From the NCBI GenBank assembly GCA_018268515.1, contig JAFDWK010000018.1, positions 19,746 to 83,745 on the forward strand: a stretch of 64,000 nucleotides of DNA. The letters are read 5' to 3'. The position numbers were made by a program, and so were the translations under genes. Origin of the DNA: Actinomycetota bacterium. GTDB taxonomy: Bacteria > Actinomycetota > Actinomycetes > Actinomycetales > Microbacteriaceae. The notes beneath the pieces were generated by a model that worked only from the letters and a program-made list of their open reading frames with translations, was not told the DNA's origin and did not search any database. Shown here piece after piece: positions 25,424 through 32,211 of the stretch (positions are counted from its first letter, which is position 1; every line of letters begins with the position of its first letter).

Positions 25424-26095
25424 TCACCCCCGGTGCGGTCCGATGGCGCCGTGCCCCGGCCCGCCGTCGGAGTCCCCACCCCGGTCGCTCGCGGTCGTCG
25501 CCGGCTCCGCGACGAGCCCGGCCAGGGCCTGCGCGGCAGCGGCGATGAGCTCGGCCAGCAGCTCCTCGTCCTGAGTGGCGAACCACGCGAGCACCAGGCC
25601 GTCGGTCTGCACCGTGCTGAACCGCGCGACCTGTGCGACCGGCACGCGCCACTCCCACCCGCCGTGGCGTGCGATGTTCTCCGCGATCTGCGCCATCGCC
25701 GCGTGGTAGCGCCGGTAGAGCTGCGGGGCGAGCTCGCGCAGACCCGGCTGACGCCCGGCGTGCAGCATCAGCTCGATCAGGCCGCGCTCGCGCCCCTCCT
25801 CGCGCCGCACGAGCCCCAGGTAGGCGTGGAGCACGCGCGCGATCACCTCGACCGGGGTGCCTTCCCCGGCCACGGCGGCGAGACCGGCTTCGAGCTCGAC
25901 CTCGACCTGAGCGAGCATCGTGGCCTCGAGCAGCGCCTCCAGGGATCCGAAGGCGTAGTGCAGGATCGCGAGCGGTGCGCCGGCCTGCGCGGTGATCGAA
26001 CGCGTGGACACCGCGGCGATCCCGCGCTCGGCGAGCACGGTGGCGGTGGCCTCGATCAGCTGCGCGCGGCGCTCATCGATGGAGACTCTCGGCAC
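25424..26095 (-). CDS. TetR-family regulator, paralogue of the 23.2-kb regulator
   Basis: 223 residues. HTH ERRAQLIEATATVLAERGIA then STRSITAQAGAPLAILHYAF. Shares its recognition-helix region style (AGA/M-P/A-LAxxHYAF) with the TetR at 23233-23967. It lies 34 bases downstream of the MFS gene on the same strand, so is co-transcribed with it from the promoter at 27.46 kb that contains a CGATCG-core operator. Autoregulation and control of the facing GH5 gene are likely (inference). Confidence 0.87.
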   Translation of the reverse strand: MPRVSIDERRAQLIEATATVLAERGIAAVSTRSITAQAGAPLAILHYAFGSLEALLEATMLAQVEVELEAGLAAVAGEGTPVEVIARVLHAYLGLVRREEGRERGLIELMLHAGRQPGLRELAPQLYRRYHAAMAQIAENIARHGGWEWRVPVAQVARFSTVQTDGLVLAWFATQDEELLAELIAAAAQALAGLVAEPATTASDRGGDSDGGPGHGAIGPHRG

Positions 26096-26129
26096 GCTGC
26101 CCTCCGGATGCGCTGCGGTGTGGACCTGT

Positions 26130-27407
26130 TCACCGTACGCCGCGCAGCCAGCGCAGCATCACGGCGCCGATGATCGAGAGCGCTCCCGCCACGAGGAACA
26201 TCATCGCGAAGCCGCCCGTCGCCAGCGCGAGCAGCGCGCAGATGATCGGGGCGAGCACCTGAGGATACGCCTGCGCGAGATTCATCAGCGCGAGGTCCTT
26301 GGCGATGTGCTCCGGCTCGGGCAGCACCTCGATGGCGAGGGCGAGGTCCACGCTCATGAAGGTGCCGTAGGCGGCACCGAGCAGCGCTGCGGAGACGAGC
26401 AGCACCGGCACCGAGGCCATCACGCCGATCAGCACCGCCGCGACCCCCTGCAACAGGGCCGCGGCCACGACGAACGGGATACGCCGTCCGAGACGGTCGG
26501 AGATCCGGCCCATCGCGATCGAGCCGATCACGCAGAACACCGTGTAGATGACCGTGGCGAGCAGCAGCGTGTCCGTGGCCTGCCCGCGGGCATCGCCCAC
26601 CCCGAGTCCGTAGATGATGAAGAACAGCAGCACGGAGGTGCCCATCGCGTTGCCGAGATTCACCAGCGCCCGGCTGGCGAAGACGAGAGCGAAGTTCGGA
26701 TGCCGACGGGGGCTCACCCAGAACTGCGCGAGTGCGCGCAGCCCACGGCGTCGCTCCCGCACCGCCACCGGTCCGACGGGATCCGGTATCAGGATCAGGA
26801 TCGGCAGCAGGATCAGCAGGATCAGCAGCGCCAGCACGGCGTAGTGGCCCCACACCGGCAGGGGCAGCGCGGCGACGGTGATGCCGCCGATCACGATCGC
26901 GGCGGCCTGGGTCGCACCGATGATCCCGGACGCCGCCCCCTGCTGCTCGGGCGGAAGCTGGTCCGCGACCGCGGTGACGAGGAAGATCGACACCCCGGCG
27001 GTCGTGAAGGCGCCCAGCAGCCCGAGGACGATGAACGGACCCGGATCCGCCTGGAACCCGGAGAGGAAGGTCCAGATCGCGGCGAAGACCGCGCCGCCGA
27101 TCGCCCAGGGCTTGCGCCTGCCCCAGCGCGAACGGGTGCGATCGGAGAGCGCGCCGACCAGAGGCCCTGCGGCGAGGCCGATCGTCCCGGTGATCATCGT
27201 GACGAGTCCGAAGCCGAGGATCCCATCCGTCCAGGCGCCGCCCCGCGAGGTCGTGTCCAGCTGCGTCGGCATCAGGAACTGGGTCGGGGTCAGCACGTAG
27301 ATCCACGTCACCAGCTGCGCGGCGCCGAACAGCGTGAACCAGCGCCAGCCGGCCCTGGGCCGGATGCCGGAGGAGGCCGGTGCGGACAGCTCGACGCGTT
27401 CGGCCAT
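26130..27407 (-). CDS. MFS transporter, glycoside/sugar type
   Basis: 425 residues, 12 predicted membrane segments; start ATG 27407 with AAGGAGA upstream. Cytoplasmic loop motif GALSDRTRSRWGRRKPW and the second-half copy GRISDRLGRRIPF are MFS motif A; the tail EVLPEPEHIAKDLALMNLAQ is shared with SLC45/GPH-like sugar MFS proteins and with the broken transporter at 17.7-18.1 kb. Divergent from the GH5 gene, it probably imports the glycoside that GH5 cleaves. Motif-A-bearing importers of this type use proton symport (family knowledge). Confidence 0.85.
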   Translation of the reverse strand: MAERVELSAPASSGIRPRAGWRWFTLFGAAQLVTWIYVLTPTQFLMPTQLDTTSRGGAWTDGILGFGLVTMITGTIGLAAGPLVGALSDRTRSRWGRRKPWAIGGAVFAAIWTFLSGFQADPGPFIVLGLLGAFTTAGVSIFLVTAVADQLPPEQQGAASGIIGATQAAAIVIGGITVAALPLPVWGHYAVLALLILLILLPILILIPDPVGPVAVRERRRGLRALAQFWVSPRRHPNFALVFASRALVNLGNAMGTSVLLFFIIYGLGVGDARGQATDTLLLATVIYTVFCVIGSIAMGRISDRLGRRIPFVVAAALLQGVAAVLIGVMASVPVLLVSAALLGAAYGTFMSVDLALAIEVLPEPEHIAKDLALMNLAQAYPQVLAPIICALLALATGGFAMMFLVAGALSIIGAVMLRWLRGVR

Positions 27408-27457
27408 CAGTGTTCTCCTTCGAACCCGGGCCGGGAGCATCCGCGGCCCGGACGCCG

Positions 27458-27486
27458 ACGCTATCTTAGTCGATCGACCAAGTCAA
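27458..27486 (-). promoter_or_regulatory. MFS-TetR promoter with CGATCG-core operator
   Basis: Minus strand TTGACT (27486-27481) and TAGCGT (27463-27458), 17-base spacer. The operator at 27465-27482 has half-sites CTTAGT and ACCAAG around CGATCG, one mismatch from symmetry, and fills the spacer. Confidence 0.7.
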
Positions 27487-27509
27487 CGATCCGGATCCTC
27501 CTCCGCGAC

Positions 27510-27538
27510 TTGACTTGGTCGATCGTCCCAGTCACTCT
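27510..27538 (+). promoter_or_regulatory. GH5 promoter with CGATCG-core operator
   Basis: TTGACT (27510-27515) and CACTCT (27533-27538), 17-base spacer. The operator at 27512-27533 has half-sites GACTTGGT and TCCCAGTC around CGATCG. Same geometry as the promoter on the other side of the gap. Confidence 0.65.
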
Positions 27539-27584
27539 GGTTATCACCCCGACACCGGGGCCGGGCGATGAGGACGGTCACGTG

Positions 27585-29021
27585 ATGCAGCAGCACCTGC
27601 GAATGCTCGGCGCCATGCTCCGGGCGGGCGCAGCCCACCTCACCGCGCTCGGGCCGACCGGAGCCCGGCTCGCACCGCCGGCCCGGCACATCCGCGATGC
27701 GACGGGACGCGCGCTCGTGCATCGCGGCATGAACACCGGCAACGACGCCAAGGGAGCGGCCGACGGAATGCCCGCCTACCCGCCGGCGCAGATCGCCCGC
27801 GAACGCACCCTGCTCGGCTCCAGCCTCGTGCGGCTGCTCGTGTTCTGGAAGCACCTGGAGCCGGAGCCCGGGCGCTATGACCGGGCCTACCTCGATCGCG
27901 TGGCCGCACTCGTCGACGCCTATGCCGTGCACGGCATCGGCGTGATCCTCGATCTGCATCAGGACCTCTGGGTCGACAACGGCCCGCCGGCCTGGGCGAT
28001 CCACACCGACGGGCTCGCCTCGGTCGTCCCGGACGCGTGGGAGCTGGGCTACCTCACCCCCGGGGTCAACCGCGCGTACGACCACTTCTGGCGCACGAAC
28101 GCGGAGCATCCCGAACTCATGTCGCACTACGAGCAGGCCGTCTCGGTGCTCGCCGAGCGGTTCCGCGACCATCCCGGCGTGTTCGGCTACGACCTGTTCA
28201 ACGAGCCGTGGCCGGGATCCCTCCCCGTGCACCGTTTCGAGCGGGACGTGCTGACCCCGTTCTATCAGCGGCTGATCGACCGGATCCGCCGGGAGGATCG
28301 GGATTCCTGGATCCTCGTGGAGCCTGCGGCGCTGGGCGCGAACTGGGGGCTGCCGACCCGGATCGGGCCCTTCCGCGACCCGCGGCCGGGCGAGCCCCGC
28401 ATCGTCTACGCGCCGCACTTCTACTCGCTGCCGCATGATCTGCGCCGGCACTACCGCGGACCCTGGAAGCGGGTGATCGACCTCTCGATCCGCCTGTGGG
28501 CGCGCACCGTCGTGCGCGACGCCGATCGGCTCGGGGCTCCGCTGCTGCTCGGCGAGTACGGGCTGTCGTTCGACGATCCCGGCGCCGGCGCGTTCGTCGC
28601 CCGGGTGCAGGCGACGCTCGACGATCTCGGCGCCGGATCCGTGTACTGGAACGCGACTCCGGCCGACTCCTGGAGCCCCTGGGCGCCCGATGGCGCACCC
28701 GGGCCGGGCCTGGACGCCCTCGCCCGGCCCTACGCCCGGGCGATCCCCGGCGTCCCGGTCGGGATGAGAGCGGAGCGCACCCGGCGTCTGTTCCGGCTGC
28801 AGTACGCCGCCGGGTCCGACCCGGCACCCGGCGCCTCGGCCGAGGAGACCGTGGAGCTCTGGCTGCCGCCGCGATGGTATCCGCACGGCGTCGACGTGGC
28901 CTGCTCCCCCGCGCCGGAGGGATGGCGCTGGCACTGGGACGCACCCACGGGCTCCCTGACGCTGCACGCACCGCCCGTCGTCGGCCCGCGGCTCATCCGG
29001 GTCATGCCTGTCCCGGCCTGA
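27585..29021 (+). CDS. Glycoside hydrolase family 5, endoglycoceramidase-like
   Basis: 478 residues from ATG 27585 (GTG 27582 also possible). TIM barrel with VILDLHQDLW (the EGCase-type strand-3 signature), acid/base Glu207 in GYDLFNEPWPG, PHFYSLPHD, and nucleophile Glu324 in LLGEYGLSF. A C-terminal beta-sandwich domain (about residues 385-478) follows, as in bacterial endoglycoceramidases, which release the glycan from glycosphingolipids. Unlike secreted EGCases, no convincing signal peptide is present, so it may act in the cytoplasm on an imported glycoside. The divergent MFS gene shares its operator type. Confidence 0.82.
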   Translation: MQQHLRMLGAMLRAGAAHLTALGPTGARLAPPARHIRDATGRALVHRGMNTGNDAKGAADGMPAYPPAQIARERTLLGSSLVRLLVFWKHLEPEPGRYDRAYLDRVAALVDAYAVHGIGVILDLHQDLWVDNGPPAWAIHTDGLASVVPDAWELGYLTPGVNRAYDHFWRTNAEHPELMSHYEQAVSVLAERFRDHPGVFGYDLFNEPWPGSLPVHRFERDVLTPFYQRLIDRIRREDRDSWILVEPAALGANWGLPTRIGPFRDPRPGEPRIVYAPHFYSLPHDLRRHYRGPWKRVIDLSIRLWARTVVRDADRLGAPLLLGEYGLSFDDPGAGAFVARVQATLDDLGAGSVYWNATPADSWSPWAPDGAPGPGLDALARPYARAIPGVPVGMRAERTRRLFRLQYAAGSDPAPGASAEETVELWLPPRWYPHGVDVACSPAPEGWRWHWDAPTGSLTLHAPPVVGPRLIRVMPVPA

Positions 29022-29056
29022 TGCGAAAGTCTCGCCGGGGGCTCGAATTTCGCATC
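29020..29056 (+). terminator. Candidate GH5 terminator
   Basis: GATGCGAAA, overlapping the stop codon, pairs perfectly with TTTCGCATC across a 19-base loop. A palindromic operator is an alternative reading. Confidence 0.45.
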
Positions 29057-29100
29057 GTCCCGATCTGTCATCTGGCAGCGGCCAGCTGACCCGGATGCCC

Positions 29101-29130
29101 GCCCCGCCGCGGATCGGCGCGGGGCGGGGC
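29101..29130 (-). terminator. Candidate terminator for the nagB operon
   Basis: GCCCCGCCGC pairs with GCGGGGCGGGGC allowing a two-base bulge, four bases past the oxidoreductase stop codon on the minus strand. Confidence 0.45.
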
Positions 29131-29134
29131 TCCG

Positions 29135-30250
29135 TCAGAGCGGGCGGACCGCGGCGCGCTCGGCGACCGAGCGGTAGGCGGCGTCGATGACGGCGAGGCC
29201 GGCGCGCGCCTCGGCGAGGCCGTAGTCGGGCGCGCGGCCGGCGAGCAGGCTGTCCACGACGTGCGCCAGCCAGGCGCGCAGCGGGGCGACCCCGCCTCCG
29301 CCGCCGACCGGGTGGGACCCTGCCCCGTCCGCACCGAAGCGGAGCACGGCGGGCTGGTCGTCGTCCGCGGTGGCGTGGCCGTGTGAGCCGAGCACCCGCA
29401 GCGAGCTGCTGGTCGGCCCGAAGCCCGGCGCGAACGGGATCCGGCCGACCGTCATGGTGGCGGTCACCCCGTTCGCCAGCCCGAGCGAGACGACCGCCGT
29501 GTCCTCGACCCCGTGCGCGGCGTGGCCGGCCGCGAACAGGGATCCCGACATGGCGTAGACGCTCTGCACCGGCAGGCCGGTGAGGTGCAGCACCGCGTCG
29601 GCGCAGTAGCCGAGGAAGTTCAGCATCTCGCCGCCGCCGCTGAGCGCCGGATCCACAACGAGCTCCGGCCGCTCCACCGACGTGGCGAAGAAGGCCCCGC
29701 TGGCGAGGAACTCGGCGTCGACGTGTCGGGGCAGACCCAGGTGGCCCGCGTCGATCCACGCCCGGGTGCGGCGCAGCGCCGGCGCATGCGTGCGGTTCAC
29801 CACCGAGACCGTGCCGGGCGTCTCGCGCTGCAGGGCGATGAGCGCGTCCAGGTCGCTCAGGCTCGTGGCGACGGGCTTGTCGACGAGCACGTGCACCCCC
29901 GCGGTCATCGCGGCGGCGGCGAGACGGGCGTGCCGGGTCGGCTCACTGCACACGATCGTGAGGTCGACGCGGGCCGGATCCCAGGCCTCGCCGATGTCGT
30001 CGAGCCACCGCGCCCCGGCCTCCGCCGCGGCCCGGCGTCCGTCCTCGCGCATCCACGCGGGCGCTCCGGCCTCCTCGGCGACGCCGACGATCTCGACCCG
30101 CTCGTCGCGACGGAGCTCGTCGAGGTACGAGCCCGCGTGGCGCACTCCGCTCGCGAACGCGACCCGCAGCCGTCGGTCCGTCTTCTCCGTGGTGACCACA
30201 CGCCCGCCCTTCGTCTCTTCGTGTCCGTTCCCGCTGTTCCCGGCGCTCAT
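29135..30250 (-). CDS. Gfo/Idh/MocA-family oxidoreductase (second of pair)
   Basis: 371 residues from ATG 30250, which overlaps the stop of the preceding Gfo/Idh gene. N-terminal Rossmann fold (VAFASGVRHAG in place of the usual GxGxxG), CSEPTRH, then VHVLVDKPVATS, the family's EKP-type motif. The C-terminal alpha/beta domain has GGGEMLNFLGYCADAVLHLTG in the position of the GGGxxxDxGxH signature, where the Asp and His are altered. Members are NAD(P)-dependent dehydrogenases of sugars or sugar acids. The atypical cofactor loop and signature make catalysis uncertain. Last gene of the nagB unit. Confidence 0.8.
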   Translation of the reverse strand: MSAGNSGNGHEETKGGRVVTTEKTDRRLRVAFASGVRHAGSYLDELRRDERVEIVGVAEEAGAPAWMREDGRRAAAEAGARWLDDIGEAWDPARVDLTIVCSEPTRHARLAAAAMTAGVHVLVDKPVATSLSDLDALIALQRETPGTVSVVNRTHAPALRRTRAWIDAGHLGLPRHVDAEFLASGAFFATSVERPELVVDPALSGGGEMLNFLGYCADAVLHLTGLPVQSVYAMSGSLFAAGHAAHGVEDTAVVSLGLANGVTATMTVGRIPFAPGFGPTSSSLRVLGSHGHATADDDQPAVLRFGADGAGSHPVGGGGGVAPLRAWLAHVVDSLLAGRAPDYGLAEARAGLAVIDAAYRSVAERAAVRPL

Positions 30251-31266
30251 CGCCGCGCTCCCTCGAACGGCGCGGTCGGCGCCGGGATCTGGACCGGACG
30301 GCCGCTGCGCAGCGACTGCTGCCCGGCGATGGCGGTCGCCAGCGCCGCCCGCGCCTGCCGGGTGGTCACGATCATGGGCTGCGCCCCCTGGGCCGCGCGG
30401 ACCCAGTGCTGCAGCTGGGTGAACAGCGCGTCGTCGAGCGATGACGGCGGCGCCGCGTGGCGGGGCGAGGCGAGGCCCGGCTCGGCGTCCGTGTCGTGCA
30501 GCAGCGTGCCCTCGGTGCCGGTCAGCAGCACCCGGCGCAGGAACCGCCCGGCCTGGGTCAGCGCGTAGCAGAGCTCGATCGTGGCGAGTGCGCCGTTCGC
30601 GAACCGCACGAGCAGATGGAAGCTGTCGGGCATCGTCATCTCCGCCGCGAAGGTGTGGAAGTCGCGGCCGAACACCTCGACGGGCTCGGATCCCATCAGC
30701 CAGACGGCGAGGTCGAGGGCGTGCGTGCCGTTGTGCACGGGGTGCCCGCCGGACTTGTCGATGTCGAGCTGCCAGCCGCGCCATCCCCCGGGCCAGACGT
30801 GACCGGTGTACCAGGTGATGTGCAGCAGCCGGGGGTCGCCGATGCCGCCCGCCGCGGCCTGGGCAGCCAGCTCGGAGACGGCGGGCTGGAAGCGCACGGT
30901 CTGACCCACCATGAGCGTGCGCCCGTTGCCCTCGGTGGCCGCGACCATCTCATCGAAGTCGGTGAGGGTGAGGGTGGCGGGCTTGTCCACGTGCACGTGC
31001 TTGCCCGCCCGGCCCGCGGCGATCGTCCACGGGGCGTGGTCGGGGGTGGCGTTGCACACGTCCACGCCGTCGACCGCCGGGTCAGCGACGACCGCGGCGA
31101 GGTCGGTGGTCGCGATCGCGCCGGGCACCAGGGCCGCGAGCGCGGCGGCGCGCTCGAGGCTCGAGCCCGCCACGTGGGTCACCCGCACGTCGGGGATGCG
31201 ACGCAGCGCCAGCAGGTGCTCGCGGGCGAACGCTCCGGTGCCGAGCACCGCGACGGAGAAGGTCAT
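30247..31266 (-). CDS. Gfo/Idh/MocA-family oxidoreductase (first of pair)
   Basis: 339 residues. Clear Rossmann loop VLGTGAFAREHLLAL, NATPDHAPWTIAA, HVHVDKPATLTLTDF (conserved Lys of the family), and SGGHPVHNGTHALDLAVWLMG, matching the GGGxxxDxGxHxxD substrate-site signature (here HNGTHALD). NAD(P)-dependent oxidation or epimerisation of a sugar is expected. Its start overlaps nagB by four bases. Oxidoreductases of this family in sialic acid loci can handle modified sialic acids such as anhydro or acetylated forms (NanOx/NanY-type), a plausible but untested role. Confidence 0.83.
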   Translation of the reverse strand: MTFSVAVLGTGAFAREHLLALRRIPDVRVTHVAGSSLERAAALAALVPGAIATTDLAAVVADPAVDGVDVCNATPDHAPWTIAAGRAGKHVHVDKPATLTLTDFDEMVAATEGNGRTLMVGQTVRFQPAVSELAAQAAAGGIGDPRLLHITWYTGHVWPGGWRGWQLDIDKSGGHPVHNGTHALDLAVWLMGSEPVEVFGRDFHTFAAEMTMPDSFHLLVRFANGALATIELCYALTQAGRFLRRVLLTGTEGTLLHDTDAEPGLASPRHAAPPSSLDDALFTQLQHWVRAAQGAQPMIVTTRQARAALATAIAGQQSLRSGRPVQIPAPTAPFEGARR

Positions 31267-32102
31267 CGCCGCGCCTCCTCACCGGAGCCGATCGCCGGCG
31301 CGGGATCCGCCGCGGCGGATCCGGTCTCCTCGGCGCGCCAGTCCTGCACGACGGCGAACGTGCCGAGCAGGGGCAGATCGAGCTCCCCCGCGGCCGGGCC
31401 GTCGAGATACACGCGCAGGCGCGGATGCCGCTGCAGCACGGAGGCCGGCAGCTGCGGGTCGATCGCCCCGGTCAGCGCGGCGCGGATCGCGGCGGCCTTG
31501 TCGGCGCCGGTGGCGACGAGCGCGACGGACCGCGCCCGCAGGATCGTGGCGAGGCCCTGGCTGACGGCGGTGGCCGGCACCTGGGCGGGGTCGTCGAAGA
31601 ACCGCGCGTTCGCGCTGCGGGTCGACGCGGTGAGCGCGACCGGTCGGGTCAGCGAGCGGAAGTCGCTGCCGGGCTCGTTGAAGCCGATGTGCCCGTTGCG
31701 GCCGATCCCGAGGATCTGCACGTCCACGCCCCCGGCCAGCAGGATGCTGCGCTCGTAGTCGGCGGCCGCGGCCACCGGATCGCCCGCCGCGCCGTCCGGC
31801 ACGTGCAGCCGGTCCGCGGGCACGCCGAGGGGCTCGGCGAAGACGCGTTCGAGCACGCTGCGGTAGCTCTCCGGGTGGCCCGCGGGAAGCCCGACGTACT
31901 CGTCCAGCGCGAACGCGCGCAGCCGGCCGGTGCGGAACGTGCCGCGCTCGCGCCGCCGGCGCAGGTGCTCGTACACCGGCTCCGGGGTCGATCCGGTGGC
32001 CACGCCCAGCACGGGTTCGGCCTGGTCGAGCAGCTCGGTCTCGATCAGCCGGGCGGCGAGCGCCCCCACCGCATCGCGGTCGGGCAGCACGTGGACGATC
32101 AT
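31263..32102 (-). CDS. nagB: Glucosamine-6-phosphate deaminase
   Basis: 279 residues, typical bacterial NagB length. LGVATGSTPEPVYEHL at the phosphate site, FALDEYVGLP with catalytic Asp67, and GIGRNGHIGFNEPG. It converts glucosamine-6-phosphate to fructose-6-phosphate plus ammonia, the last step of sialic acid and amino-sugar catabolism. The ATG at 32102 follows AAGGAGA. It lies downstream of the strong terminator behind the sialidase, so may be served by read-through or by a promoter not recognised here. NagA, which must act just before it, is not in the window. Confidence 0.93.
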   Translation of the reverse strand: MIVHVLPDRDAVGALAARLIETELLDQAEPVLGVATGSTPEPVYEHLRRRRERGTFRTGRLRAFALDEYVGLPAGHPESYRSVLERVFAEPLGVPADRLHVPDGAAGDPVAAAADYERSILLAGGVDVQILGIGRNGHIGFNEPGSDFRSLTRPVALTASTRSANARFFDDPAQVPATAVSQGLATILRARSVALVATGADKAAAIRAALTGAIDPQLPASVLQRHPRLRVYLDGPAAGELDLPLLGTFAVVQDWRAEETGSAAADPAPAIGSGEEARR

Positions 32103-32165
32103 CGTTCTCCTTCGTTCGTTCGGATCCGGTCCTGCGGGTGCGATCGGATCCGGTCCGGTGGGGGT

Positions 32166-32206
32166 GCGGGGTTCCGCGACGCCGGCGGGGCGTCGCGGAA
32201 CCCCGC
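32166..32206 (-). terminator. Very strong hairpin after the sialidase gene
   Basis: Perfect 18-base arms (beginning GCGGGGTTCCGCGACG) around a 5-base GGCGG loop, five bases past the sialidase stop codon. Longest perfect hairpin noticed in the window. No T-tract, as usual in high-GC actinobacteria. Confidence 0.75.
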
Positions 32207-32211
32207 GCGGG

